A program made the translations under genes and the position numbers. Source: Pogostemon cablin (taxonomy: Eukaryota; Streptophyta; Magnoliopsida; Lamiales; Lamiaceae). From it: 64,000 nucleotides of DNA. This document shows positions 31,970 to 44,065 of this stretch, one piece after another; within the stretch, counting starts at the first letter, position 1, and each line of letters begins with the position of its first letter. The DNA lies in contig CM042955.1 in assembly GCA_023678885.1 (NCBI GenBank), forward strand, positions 35,310,088-35,374,087, given 5' to 3'. Below the pieces are notes generated by a model. It saw only the letters and a program-made list of their open reading frames with translations. It was not told where the DNA came from and searched no databases.

Positions 31970-32941
31970 ACTTTTTCAAATGTTGTGCATTCCAGGGGTG
32001 TGGTATCTTCTTACCATCTACCTCTTCTAACTCGTATGCTCCTCCTTCCAGAACTCTCTTGATCATGTAGGGGCCTTCTCAATTTTGGCCGTTACCCTGC
32101 GCCGTTGGGCTCAGTACTTTCCGTAGCACCAGTTCTCCACCTTTGAATCTCCTCAACCTTATCTTGGAGTTGTAGAATCTCTCTGCTCTCTGCTTGTAAA
32201 CCGTGTTATGCAATTCCGCGTTCAATCTCTTTTCCTCCAATAGGTCTAGACTTTCTTGGATCAATTCATCATTTGCCCCTTCTTGGTGGAGAGCGATCCT
32301 AGGGCTGGGTTCTCCAATTTTCATCGGAATTACCGCCTCAGCACCGAAGGCCATCGAGAATGGGGTCTCATTAGTGGAGGTTCTCGTTGTTGTTCTATAT
32401 GACCACAGGACTCCCGGTAGTTCCTCAGGCCATTTCCCATCTAGCTTCTCCAACTTGGCTTTCAAAGTGTGTTTGATGATCTTGTTCACTGCTTCGACTT
32501 GCCCATTAGACTGCGGGTGGTATGGCGTGGAGAATCACTTCTTAATGTTGTAATCTTCACAAAATTTTTTGAGTTTGGCATTGTCAAACTGTTTGCCATT
32601 GTCGATCACTATGGCAAATGGTATCCCGAATCGGCATATGATATTTTCCCAGATGAATTTCTCGACCTTAGCCTCGGTGATTGTCGAAAGGAGTTCTGTC
32701 TCTGCCCACTTTATGAAATAATCTACTGTCACGATAGTGAATTTGTTTCTTCTTTTCCAGTCGGTAGCGGTCCGACTAAATCAATCCCCCATTTCGCGAA
32801 GGGCCACGGGCTGAACACTGAGGTTAGTTGTTCCGAGGGTGCTCTAACTATCGGAGCTAGTCTTTGACACGTTGCACATGCCCTCGCATATTGAGTGGCG
32901 TCATTTTTTAGTTTTGGCCAGAAATAGCCTTGCCTGATCAC
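31970..32941 (-). pseudogene. Tat integrase
   Basis: Reads right to left: zinc-binding region with GYFWPKLKNDA and RACATCQRLAP, then GIDLVGPLP (first catalytic Asp), VIDNGKQF (second Asp) and YHPQSNGQVEAVNK (Glu), so the D,D,E triad is present. The C-terminal part shows LWSYRTTTRTSTNETPFSMA and a basic FYNSKIRLRRFKGGELVLRK region. In-frame stops (for example at about 32535) and frame changes between 32729 and 32735 break it. In life it would insert element cDNA into chromosomes. Confidence 0.85.
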
Positions 32942-33339
32942 TTTGTGTGCCAGAGAGATCCCTCCTGTATGGTTACAGCATATGCCTTCATGTATCTCTG
33001 CTAGTACATAGTTCGCTTCCTCAGGAGTTAGGCATTTTAGGAGTGGTGAACTTCCTTTCTATTAAGACGTATCTCACCCATCAAAGCCTGATTTGTCAAG
33101 CCTTGTCCTTATCCGCAGGTATCTTTCTTTCCTCTAAATATGCCCTGATCTGTGTCATCCATGATTCCTCTGTCAGCTGATCACTTAGAACCCATACGGT
33201 GGTGTCTGACGGGTTTTCCTGCCTCACGACGTTGATGTTACTTAGGTCCTCAGCATTCGACGCGGTGGCTACTTAGCCAAGGTGTCTGCCCCATATTATC
33301 CTTCCTATCGATGCATTCTAGGAACACCTGTTTGAATTT

Positions 33340-34035
33340 CTATAGTATACCTACGGCCAATCCTCTATAATGGCTCATGTGCCCATCCTTGGTCTCGTAT
33401 TCTCCTTTCATCTGGTTCACCACCAATTGTGAGTCGCTATATATCATCAGCTCATCTGCTCCCATGTCCAGTGCCATCCTCAAACCATTTAGTAGGGCTT
33501 CATATTCCACTTCATTGTTAGTGGCTAGAAAACTGAACCTGATTGCGGTCGAGAAGGTTTCTCCGGATAGCGTTCGAATGATGATTCCAGCCCATGATGC
33601 CACCGTCATTGCTGAGCCGTCCACGTGCATAACCCAGGGTTTTCTTTTCTCCTTCTCGATTGGAACCGAGAAAGTCAGCTCCACTATGAAGTCCGCCATG
33701 ACTTGCCCCTTGACTGCATTCCTCGGTAGGTATGCTATATCGAACTGCCCCAATTCGATGGACCATTTGAGCAGCCTTCCCACTGCATCCGGTCTCTGAA
33801 GCACTTGCCTCAAAGGGAATGTCGTCAAGACCTCAATGGTATGTTCCATGAAGTATGGTCTTAGTTTTCTCGAACTCATAACGAGAGCATACGCGATCTT
33901 CTCCATTACCGGGTATCTGAGCTCTACGTCTCTCAGGGATTGACTTACGAAGTATACAGGCTTCTGATTCTTTTCCTCCATTTTGACCAATACCGAACTG
34001 ATTGTTGTTCCCAATACTGCCAAGTACAGCTGCAA
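33340..34035 (-). pseudogene. Tat RNase H plus second (archaeal-type) RNase H
   Basis: An open stretch of 231 codons. The first half carries the degenerate RNase H linked to RT (PVYFVSQSLRDVELRYPVME, GRLLKWSIELGQFDI). The second half carries a second RNase H: VMHVDGSAM, TNNEVEYEALLNGLRMA and YSDSQLVVNQM hold the Asp-Glu-Asp residues expected. The duplicated RNase H is diagnostic of the Tat/Ogre group. Confidence 0.82.
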
Positions 34036-34047
34036 TGTTTCGCTCGG

Positions 34048-34990
34048 TTAAGGCTTGGAGAGAATTTTGGGATCCGATAATTCCCTCTTAATCTCGTCAA
34101 ATGCCTTCCCGCACTCTTCTGTCCATTCAAACTTAGCCTTTTTGATGACATCGAAGAACGGTTTACATTTGTCTGATGCTTTCGACATGAACTTGTTTAA
34201 GGCGGCCAATCTACCCATCAGGTTCTGAATTTCTTTCATGTGCCTCGGCGGATTCATCTTCAGGATTGCTTCTACCTTTTCTGGGTTCATCTCGATCCTT
34301 CTTGAGCTGACCAAATATCCGATGAAACTCCCCTTACTCACTCCGAACGTGCATTTCTTTGGGTTTAGTTTTATTCCATAGTGTCGGAAGATTCTGAAAA
34401 TCTTTCCTAGATGGTTGAAATGATCCATCCTTTTCAGGTTTTTTACCACGGTATCATCCACGTAGACCTCGACTATTTTCCCAATTTCTCCCTCGAACAT
34501 TTTGTTAACCAATCTCTTATAGGTAACTCCCGTGTTCCTCAGGCCAAACGGCATGTTATTCCATTCATAAACTCCATTTCCGCAAAAGAAAGCCATATTT
34601 GCCTTATTATCTGGGTGCATGGGAATCTGATGGTACCCCGAAAATGTGTCCATGAAGCTCATTATCTCATGTTCGGCCGTGGCATCGACCATCTGGTCAA
34701 TAGACGGGAGATGATAACTATCTTTCGGGTAAGCCTTGTTTAGATCGGTGAAATCGATGCATAGTCTCCATGACCCTTCCTTCTTTTTCACCATAACTGG
34801 ATTTTGTACTCTTATCGGGTACTTGCATTTGCTAATTCTTCCGCTCGCCAACAGTTTATGCATTTCCAGCTCCATAGCCGCATTCTTTTCTGGACTGAAC
34901 TTCCTCTTTTACTAGTGGAATGGCGGGATATTAGGGTCTATGTTCAGCTTGTGATAGGCATTCTTTGGGTGCACTTCTGGTGTTTCGTTT
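34048..34990 (-). pseudogene. Tat reverse transcriptase
   Basis: Well-preserved gypsy RT. Motifs in order: RLCIDFTDLNKAYPKD, SFMDTFSGYHQI (first Asp), MPFGLRNTGVTYKRL, YVDDTVVKN (catalytic YVDD) and the thumb FLGY-like block, then the connection region with GRLAALNKFMS. The open part starts at 34875, but the upstream sequence to about 34990 continues with interrupted RT N-terminus. A stop after PKILSKP (34048) separates it from the RNase H frame. Confidence 0.88.
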
Positions 34991-35223
34991 GGGTTCCAGG
35001 CGAACACATCCAAGTTTTCTTTCAGTAATTGGGTTAGTTCGTCCTTGAATTCGCTTTCCCACTATGTCCCAATCTTGACTTTGATATCAGCGTCCTTCGG
35101 ATCTAGCTGTACCTCTATTTTTCCTACCGCCGAGGCTCCTTCCCTTAATTTCATCCTCGGATCCTCGTCCGGTGTTATCTGCTTTCGTCTCGGCACCCTT
35201 GCCGCTGTTTCTTTTTCTTTTTG

Positions 35224-36101
35224 TCACTGAGCAATCGGATCTAGATGCATTTCTGTCATTGCCACAAGCATATTACCCCCTTGTTCATCTGCTTCTTTTC
35301 CTTCGGCGACTACCAGGATCACCTCGGGTTCTATCCCTTCTTTCCCTTCTTCCAGTGGTTTTTCAGTTTCTATTCTCACCTTAAGGTCCTCTCCTTCTTT
35401 CATGATATCTTCGAAGCTTAACATCTCATAGTCCATGTCATGTAGCTCAAACCCTCTACTTTTTCCACGAATGAGCATTCTTTTGCCCTTCTTTGATTTC
35501 CAATCACTGTTGCCACCCTACCATCAGCTGTAAAAAACTTGAGACACTGGTGAAGGGTGGACGGAATGGCTCTGAAGGCATATATCAACGGGCGCCCTAG
35601 TATACAGTTGTAGGTGGATGCTTGGTCTACAACCTTGAATGTCAGCTGTTTCTGCATCCGGGTTTTCCCGTCTGACCCGTCCAATTAGACTGATAAATCA
35701 ACCTCCATGGTTGGCCTGGTCAACGTATTGCCGAATCATTTGATCTCGTCACCGCAGGGTCTTATATTTTGATGATGCTCTCCTCCTAGATTTTCTAATA
35801 CCTCTTTAAAGATTATATTGGCATACGCCCCGGTGTCTACCAAACATCTATGGACTTTGACTCTCGACAATATTGGCGAAATAACTAAAGGGTCAGAATG
35901 AGGAGTGCTTACCCCGTAGAAATCTGCCTCTGTAAAGATGATGTCCGCCTCTGCTATTCCCTTCGCCGCCGAGGCTAGCGACCACACTTGAGGGATTTGT
36001 TGGTCTAAATCCCTCAGTTCTGCCTTCCTCTTCCTTTTCGATATTATGGTCAGAGCTTGGGAGGTTCCAATATAAGGGGTTTCCTCTATTGGTTTCATCA
36101 T
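35224..36101 (-). pseudogene. Tat aspartic protease
   Basis: Contains RCLVDTGAYANIIF with the DTGA active-site loop, and further on YNCILGRPLIYAFRAIPST, the second conserved block of plant Tat/Athila proteases. An acidic linker (35224-35478) leads toward RT. Stops after GDEIK (35736) and between 35684 and 35736 break it. Confidence 0.78.
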
Positions 36102-38194
36102 GTGTATCTCTCCAGGTCTATCTCCCCTCGGGGCTGGTCCCCCGATCCTATCGAATATCGGCGGCTGCCCTGGAGGTGGAAGGAGTAGGGGTATCGCTTC
36201 TCCATTTCGTCCTCTCCTCGGGGACCTTTGTCGACCTGGGGGAGGGGGAGATTAGCGTTTCTCCTGTACACCCTCGGCCTTGGGGCCTGCAGCATTCCTC
36301 TTAACTTCCCTTCCTTAAACAACTTCCACAACTTCGTGATAAGATCCCGGCATTGGTCGATGTTATGACCATGTGTCAGGTGGTATATGCAATACTTCCG
36401 AGGATTCGTGAGCTCTGAGATTCGTAGGACTGGCATCGGCATTCGAAGAACTTGATGGTCCTTGATGTAGTAGAAGACCTCAGCAATATTCAAGTTAGTT
36501 CCTGACTTTAGCTTCTCGTATATCTGTTGTACCTCGGTATCTTCCGTGAATAGTTTGAAATTTGCCGGTGTTTTATATTCCTTTACTCCTCCTGCGCTGA
36601 CTCTCTTCTTGCTCGGTTCTGCCGAGGTGTTTTGGTTGCTCGCCTTCTTTGCCATTTTAGAGATATCTTCTGCTTGGATGTACTCGTTCGCCATGACCAT
36701 GAAAGCAGCGTAGGATATGGGTGGCTTAAGCTGTACTGCCTTTCACAAACTAGTTTCTAGGTGAAGTGCTCCCATCACCGTGATGAGGCAGACTTCGTCC
36801 CCCATGACTTTCCCCATTGACCTCTGCTCATTGAACCTTTTTAGAAAATCTCGTAAGCTTTCTGTTGAACCTTGGTGGATGTTAGCCAATTTGTACTTTG
36901 GTTCCTTCGGTGCCCCAAGATATGAGTATTGCATTAGGAATACATCCATCAGCTCTCCTTAATTTTTGATGGAGGCTGCCGGGACTGCCCTAAACCAGGC
37001 GTGAGCCTTGTTTTCCAGGGTTAGCGGGAACATCCGGTATAGCGTGATCTCGTTTGCACCTTGCGCTCTCATCCACATCAAATATTTTTCAATGTGAGAA
37101 TATGGGTCGTAGTCACAATCAAAGATCAAGCTAGAGGGAAACTTGATTCCTTTTTGCCGAGGAGCATTGCTGATTTTTGCCGTGAAGGGTGAAGGAACTA
37201 TTGATGATTGGAGGACTCCCCCTGTCCCGGACATCTTCCTTTCTAGGTCTGCGAAGCGTTTGTTCACTTCTTCGTTTATCAGGGCCTATAGATCTCTGGT
37301 TGGGGCACTCGGAAAGGCCTCTCCGTTCTCTGACCACACTTCTGCTTGGGTTTCCTTTCGTCTCATCCCTTTTTGTGAGACGGGCTTCCTGTTCCTTTTG
37401 GTCTGGGGTAAAGATAACTCGGTTGTGGGTAGGTCTTCCCATGAGAGATCCTGACTCTCATATGAGTAGGGTATCAGGACGAGCAAGATCTCTGACTTCT
37501 CGGCCTTCTGCACATGTTATGCTTCATTTGAGAGACAGATGGGGTCCTGCGTGGGACTTCGCTCTCCACCGGCATTTCCTGAGTCACAGGCCGACTCCTC
37601 CTTCGATGGATGTTTCTTAGCCTCTTGATTTCTTCTGGGTCGTGGTTGCGCTCGAGCTTCATTTCCCGCTGGTACCCTCGGGGGTGGGGGATTCCTTCTC
37701 TCTGGATTTCCTCCATGCTAAGGTTGCCTTTGAGCTTCTATTTCTGGGCGTCGAAGGTATTCGCTACGCCCACCTTCCACCGGAGTCTCGTTCACACTCT
37801 CCCTTTCTTCAACATTCCTTCTTCGTATGAAATTAATAGTTTCTCTGGCATCTCCTCTGCTATGTTCCCTTTTGGCATCTTTCTTTCTTTTGAGGACTTC
37901 CCGTAAATCGCTGTGGCTTGCTCCTCGAGGGCTGCTAAAGCTTAACTTTGCCGGTTGGACCGAGAGAGCCCTTGCGGCGTACTCGCCAATCACCCTCCGA
38001 ATTTTCTCATTCATCTCTTTTGTCTTTAGAGGGTCACTTAAATTTGGGACGGGAATTGACCTCGCCGGGGTGGGCACCTCCATGACCGACACGCTGACTT
38101 GGACATTATTTCCACTTCTCGTGACGTTTCGCTGGGCTCTGGAACATTCCCCTCTCTCTTTGTTTCCATGGGCCGTAAACCCTTCACCTCCCAT
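36098..38194 (-). pseudogene. Tat Gag polyprotein
   Basis: Starts with MGGEGFTAHGNKERGE (ATG at 38194, about 115 bp after the primer site). A charged Arg/Glu-rich leader follows, then the Gag core with FDCDYDPYSHIEKYLMWMRA, ENKAHAWFRAVPA and FLKRFNEQ, and a C-terminal zinc-knuckle-like YCIYHLTHGHNIDQCRDL near 36360. Broken into at least five open pieces by stops and frameshifts. Normally forms the particle shell and binds element RNA. Confidence 0.75.
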
Positions 38195-38290
38195 CTTAAT
38201 TTCTAAGTACAGAACAGAACCTAAAGATCTTTCTCACGGAATCAAATCAAGAATTCGAGAAGGTAAAGAACAGGGGTGGCTAATCGTAGC

Positions 38291-38310
38291 GTTTCCCACA
38301 GACGGCGCCA
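38291..38310 (-). promoter_or_regulatory. Primer-binding site of the Tat element
   Basis: On the - strand TGGCGCCGTCTGTGGGAAAC lies two bases (TC) after the end of the 5' LTR, the classic position for the tRNA primer. tRNA identity not assigned. Confidence 0.85.
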
Positions 38311-38312
38311 GA

Positions 38313-39209
38313 TGTTGATGGATGTTCTTGACCCATTAATTAAAGCTTATGAGATAAAGATATTTAATAACGGGATCAAGAACGAACACAATCAAATGTA
38401 ATAAAACTACAAACAGGGGGATCAAACCAATAGAAAACTCAATTCCCACCAAAGAACTCAACCGATTTTTATTACTTTCCTCTTGAACAACACTCATAAA
38501 ATCCTACCTTTATTAATGCAATGTCTAGAGCCAAGTAGTAGTTACCTGCCTCTCTCCCCTGAGAGAGGCTATTTATATCGTCTTAAAACTCTAAACCAAA
38601 GCCAATCGCCTTCTGCCATTTGGATGGAGACAAGCCGCCTTTAATGAAGTCATTTAGCACGCCGACCAGTTGCAGGAGAAATCTGGACATTGTTGGTTGC
38701 TTTTGCAGGGTTCCCCAGAGTGCCTCCGTTCTTTGCTGCCTTTCCATTGGTTAACAGGGTAAGGTCCGCCAGTCAGTCGTTGTCTTTTAGTTAGGATTGC
38801 TGCCCAAGGCATCTCTTCTTCCCATTAGTCTTGTCCTTTAGCCTGCGGTACTTATCAGTCTTCATGATGGTGCTTGCTCTTCACAATCCTGCTTCTGTTG
38901 CCCATTTGGTCCTCGGACAGGCTAACTTTCAGTGCTGTGACGCTCGTCCGAACTCTCGGGCAGGAGGATGACGTCTCTAAGGTTTCTTGCTGTGGGTGTT
39001 CTCTGGCTTCGGCCTGTTTAGTGGGTGCCTCTTTGTTCTTTCCTCGACTGGGCCTTCAGGTTGCCGCTACCTTCTTGGGCTGTCTCGATTGTCCTTTCAG
39101 TTCTGTCCGCAGTTTGGGCCGCTAGGGGGGTTGAGCCTTTTTCTTCAGGTATAATAGGGGTTATTGGGCTTTTGGGCCTGCTAACCATGGGGATATAATA
39201 CCCATAACA
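38313..39209 (-). repeat. 5' LTR of the Tat element
   Basis: 897 bp, bounded TGTTATGGG...CCATCAACA on the - strand. A TATA box GATATAAATAG (38580-38570) with a CT/GA-rich initiation region downstream marks the element promoter, reading leftward. Followed on the + side by the AATCT target duplication at 39210. Confidence 0.92.
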
Positions 39210-39214
39210 AATCT

Positions 39215-41879
39215 TTTGTTTTTTTTTTATTAGAAAATTATTTAAATTAAGTTACGTAAGTACTATTTATTATCAAGGGTAATATATTTTGATATAGCTG
39301 AAATTTTAAACAATGAAATATATAATGCTAAATAATTTTGAGGTGTATAATGTTTTCATTAATACACACACTACTTGAGGGTTAACCGAGCTGATTTGAG
39401 GTAATTTTGAGTTCCACACATCAAACTATATCACCAACTGATCATGTCACACGCACATATTAGGGAAATGAAAAGAGAACTAGTTCATAGCAGGTGGGGT
39501 TTTGGGTTTAAACTGATTCAAACTGAAATTTTTTCAACCGATGCAGGTGCTCTTAGAGAAATGAAAAGAGAACTACAGTAATTGAAGTATTATGAAGCAA
39601 GATCGTGGTTTAAACGAAGATGTATATAGCACCAACCAAAACAAAAATATAAAGGCTCAGCTGACTGATAGATGGACGAAAACGGACAAAAACGAAAAGG
39701 GTGAAATTTAACTTGGGACAAAGGGAGTATAAAGTTTCGTAACTTCAAAAGCAGGGTCGAATTTCTCTATTTAAGTCCACATCATCTCTTAGGAATATGC
39801 TTGGAGTGACCAAATTGTGTTTACCTAATGCCACTGTTTACAATCTCATTAGGATGAGACAATATTGATCCTTCAAATTAGGTAATAATGCTTGCCATTT
39901 TCCAGCAGCCTGTGGCAGAATCTGTATATTATTGTGACATCCAACTGAAACATCAAAATTGAAACAACTTGTCTTATGAACTGAAAGAAAATCTAAGTAA
40001 GACACAATTTTCACAAGTAAAGGAGGTATCAACATGTTAAGGTGTCCCACTATTCTTCAGGATAACAGTCCTAAAATTAGTAGCTAAAGAGAGCATAATT
40101 CTCTAATATTTTAATTAAACGATAATGAATGAAATTCTCCAATAATGCACTAAAATACTAAATTTCACACATAATTTCAATTAATAGAAGTAAGCAGCTA
40201 AGATGGAAAAGGAAAATAGATTTTCTTTCTCTCAGACTGTAGAGAAGCTATGGGAGAGACCAATAGAAGGAACACGAATAGAAGGAACATACTAAAAAGA
40301 GATGAGAATATCATCCGCTAGAAACATGTGTCAAAGTGATTGAGGGTAACCAATGGGATATAGACCATTTTAGCAAAACTCCCCCTTACAAGTAGCAATA
40401 GAAGTACAGATGTTACAAGAGGGAGAATTAGCGTTCGCCATCGGACATATTGGGACGCAAAATGACTATGGTTTGTATTGGCGGAGGCATTTATCCTCCA
40501 CCGTAGCCGGGCGGCGCGGCGTGCTGAATCAATGCCAAAGATAGAGTCGCTTTGTGGTTTATTTATTTTTATTCGGTTTATAGCTAACTGCATTGGTTGA
40601 AAACATGCAAGAACTTAAAAATTAAAATCACATAGAGAAGAATCGAATTAGCCCATTGTATTTACATTCAGAACATTGATAAATTTTGTATCTGACATGA
40701 ACCATAAATCAGGGTTACATTACATTGATAAATTTTGTATCTAACCTGAACTATAAATCAGGGTACATAAAAGACCATTCATAACTGTTTCTTTACTTTG
40801 ATCTCTCCCTTTATACTGTTATTAGTAAATTTAATAAATTTCTACTCATCTAAACCATAACGTGCCACCTCACTTAATCACTTTTTTACTGTTTAGTTTT
40901 TTTTAGTTTCTTTTTTTTCTATCTATTTATTTTTTCATTAATTGTTATTATTACACCTACCATTTTAATAATTTATCACTTTTTTTACTGTTTATTTTTT
41001 TTAGTTTCTTTTTTTCTATCTATTTATTTTTTTCATTAATGGTTATTATTACACCTACCATTTTAATAATTTATGTAATATTTATTATATTAATCCACGA
41101 TTTATTTTTACAGAATATGAATCGTGCATATAATATATAATGAGATATCGGACAAGTAAATTATTGTGATTAAATAAAATTGGCTAATATGTAATGATAT
41201 AGATGGTGGAGGAAAATAAACGACTTGAATTAAAGAAAATTGAGGAAATTTACGTTCTCATAAATAGAAGGATAAGATCTTTATTTGAGGAAATTTACGT
41301 TCTAATAAATGGAGAGGATCAGATCTTTATTTTTATTAATTTTAAGTATTTTTTAACCCAAGCTATTAATTAATTTGGAAGTGAAAGTAAAGTTAATAAA
41401 TGGAGAGGATCAGATCTTTATGGAGATTAATGAATGTTTATAGTTTTTCATTCACTAATATACCATGCTTTCTAACTATATTTATAGGTACAAAATGATG
41501 ATCTAGATCCTTCTATATTATTTCATAATGTTTTGAAGATTTGATCTTATCATCTATCAAATACTAGAATTTTCTAGAATATTTTCAAGAAGTGTGCATC
41601 ACATTATTAAACAATTAATTTAAGTTGACTATAATGACAAATTATATACTACAATTCAAGTTGTTTTTTACTTGTGATTTGTCAATTCGGAGTGATTTTA
41701 TGCTGTATTATGCTTCTCCAGTATTTCTATGTTGATAAATGCTCGATTAATTGTTACTCATGATCAGGTTGCACACTTTGGGCTCGTTACTGTATGATTA
41801 AAGTTGAGTGTTGAGCAGGATTTATAAATATAAATATATATAAAATTAAGGGATTTTAATAGTGTGTTCTCCTGACGGG
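39215..41879. other. AT-rich spacer with local duplications
   Basis: No gene supported. It contains the right end of a degenerate Stowaway-like element (TTGGGACAAAGGGAGTATA, about 39712-39730). A direct repeat with ATTGATAAATTTTGTATCT sits at 40675 and 40723. A tandem duplication of about 87 bp at 40890-41063 contains TTATTATTACACCTACCATT in both units. GAGGATCAGATCTTTAT blocks recur at 41260-41425. The 91-codon - strand frame at 40318-40593 covers a slightly GC-rich patch but has no recognised motif. Confidence 0.5.
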
Positions 41880-42245
41880 CTATATATAATTCTCTGTCAA
41901 TGTTAAGTGTGCCATTTCATCTGCCGGAAGAAAATAACAGAACATACATATATATTCTTTAAATTGTTTCAGTGAGTGAATATATTTTTCCTTGTATAAA
42001 TTCTTTAAATTTTGGATGAGCTGATTCTCTTTTCTCCCCATGTTGTTGAAGTTTGCATGGAAAACCTTCTTAAGGTGTTTCTTGAAACAAGCCACTCCCA
42101 CCCCCTCAGGCAATTCTGGGACACGTACTGCACTGCATGTCCTCGAAACATGTACTAAGAAATAGTCTCTAACAATCGAAACCTGCAATCCGTTGCGCAA
42201 GTACATATTTCTTGCTTCTTCTCTCTTTTTCAAAAGATTTAGCAT
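41880..42245 (-). CDS. Hypothetical protein, 121 aa
   Basis: The longest frame outside recognised elements. It starts MLNLLKKREEARNMYLRNG, has a middle block with VRVPELPEGVGVACFKKH and ends in an aromatic, Lys-rich stretch (EKYIHSLKQFKEYICMFCYF). Composition is more protein-like than the flanks. No family recognised. A 20-bp piece of it, TTCTTAAGGTGTTTCTTGAA, is repeated 280 bp downstream at 42351, hinting at local rearrangement. Could be a gene fragment or chance. Confidence 0.3.
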   Translation of the reverse strand: MLNLLKKREEARNMYLRNGLQVSIVRDYFLVHVSRTCSAVRVPELPEGVGVACFKKHLKKVFHANFNNMGRKENQLIQNLKNLYKEKYIHSLKQFKEYICMFCYFLPADEMAHLTLTENYI

Positions 42246-42488
42246 GGCTGTATTTTAAAATGCATGCTTAAACATGATACAATTAGATGAAGGAATTGGT
42301 GTTGGAATTGTTGTACAATATTTAGATGGTTGCATGGTTACAAGGAAACATTCTTAAGGTGTTTCTTGAAGGAAAAAAGTAGACTAAGGTTGAAGAACAA
42401 TTGTATACAGATAAAGAAAGGCAAGGTCAACCAATTATAGTTATGCTAGTTGTGGCTTTCTCGGTTCGGATTCTTGTGCCAATCGCGT

Positions 42489-42894
42489 TGGGATAAACAG
42501 ATCCTCATTCATTCCTAAGGGACAAATAAAGAAGAGCATAAAAAGCACAACACAAGAATTTATGTGGAAAACTCTAAAATCGGAGAAAAATCACGGACCG
42601 AGAAAATACCAGTATGTGAAATTTTTTACAATCACACAAAATTTCTCTCTCACGACCCCAATCCCTATACTCTTACAAATCTTTGACTAATTCACACATT
42701 TCTCCCTATTCTCACAACCTAGAATACAAGAAAGGAATTTAAGAAGAATCAAACATAAAGATTAAAGTGTACTTGACATCAAGTACAAGGGTCTTCTTAT
42801 ATAGCACCAAGGATCCCTCCCCTTTTACTCTTCATCCAATGTGGGACAAAGAAATAAAAGAAATCCTTCTTTTATTCTTGACAAAAAACCAACA
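42489..42894 (-). repeat. 3' LTR of the TRIM-like element
   Basis: Starts TGGGATAAACAGATCCTCAT and ends ACAAAAAACCAACA on the + strand. Matches 44066-44480 with scattered substitutions and a few small indels. Contains TTCTTATATAGCACC, on the - strand a weak TATA region. Confidence 0.85.
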
Positions 42895-44045
42895 ATCTCC
42901 AACTTGTCAAAATAAAAGAAGACTCATTGTCTTCACCGACAATCCATTCTCAACTCTGAGAATCCCTTAGAATCAACCATTCTAAGAATCATTGTCTTCA
43001 CCGACAATTCATTCTCAACCCCGAGAATCCTACTCCACCATATGAGTAGACCACTTAGAATCAATCATTCTAAAAATTTTCTGCGATAAAATATCTGCTG
43101 ATATTTATGGTATTACTTCCAGCTCTTGGCTCCCACTAGAAAGTCCATCAGCCATCGATATACATCCACCACACACCCTACATCACCTGCCAAGTCAATG
43201 TCCGTGTGCAAACTTGTCGACCAGCTAATATTATTATACTCTTTTCAATGACAACTGAACATGTCATAAAGATCCCCAATAATATTAACTCAACATTCGG
43301 AACTGTTGTCGCACCAGCTCCTCCTTGACCAGCAACGTCACCATTGCTCCACCTTAAGCAATTATCATGTCATTGCTCCACCGCAATTACCTCACTATTG
43401 CTATACCTTCAGCAAAAACCATCATTGTATTGACATAACGTCGCTACCTTTTACCGCCAAGCTCGCCAGGTTTATCAAAACCCTTTTCCTACTGAAAGTG
43501 TCGTCAATTGAAGCCAACTCTAACCCTCTGAAATGATACTTTTCCACTTGTCGGTCTGCTACTCTTTACCGATCTAGTACTACCGATACCAAGTACCACA
43601 TCGTCATCTTCCCATTGAATCGCCGCTTCCCCATGGCACTATTCATTATTGAAAAAACTCATTCCTTTGAAACCTCGTTCCTTTGAAACCTCCTAGAGCT
43701 GACATCTATGGAAAATCCCATGTCGTTGTTAAGCCAACTCCACCACCGGGGTCCCAGCACATTGCTGCAGGTCCAAGAACTCCGCTAAAAACTGATGTCC
43801 CGCAAATCTTACCCCTTGCCACGCCACTTTCGCCATAGTCCGGCGCTTTTTCCCCTCAAGAAAGGAGATACCACCGCATTCGGCTGATTTTCTGACCCCC
43901 TTGTGCAACTAACTTTTCCCACTTCTTTCATGTCACCCTTAGCCCAATGAATAACCCTCTTTCTCTTATAAAATATTTTCTGATGTGGAAGGTCAGACTA
44001 TGCTGCAACCACCGAGCATACTAAGAACTTTATAAGCACCCGAAC

Positions 44046-44060
44046 CGGGCTCTGATACCA
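44046..44060 (-). promoter_or_regulatory. tRNA-Met primer-binding site
   Basis: TGGTATCAGAGCCCG on the - strand, five bases after the 5' LTR. This is the standard plant copia primer complementarity. Confidence 0.85.
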
Positions 44061-44065
44061 CTTAT

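Larger units (their letters stand above)
22783..39209 (-). mobile_element. Tat-lineage (Retand-like) Ty3-gypsy retrotransposon
   Basis: A 16.4-kb element transcribed on the - strand. LTRs at 38313-39209 (5') and 22783-23669 (3') are bounded by TGTTATGGG...CCATCAACA. Target duplication AATCT is exact (22778-22782, 39210-39214). Order along the - strand: primer site, gag, protease, RT, RNase H, second RNase H, integrase, then about 8 kb before the 3' LTR carrying two antisense ORF blocks. The second RNase H and the antisense ORFs place it in the Tat group. Many stops and frameshifts, and LTRs differing by roughly 5-6% by eye, show it is no longer autonomous. Confidence 0.92.
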
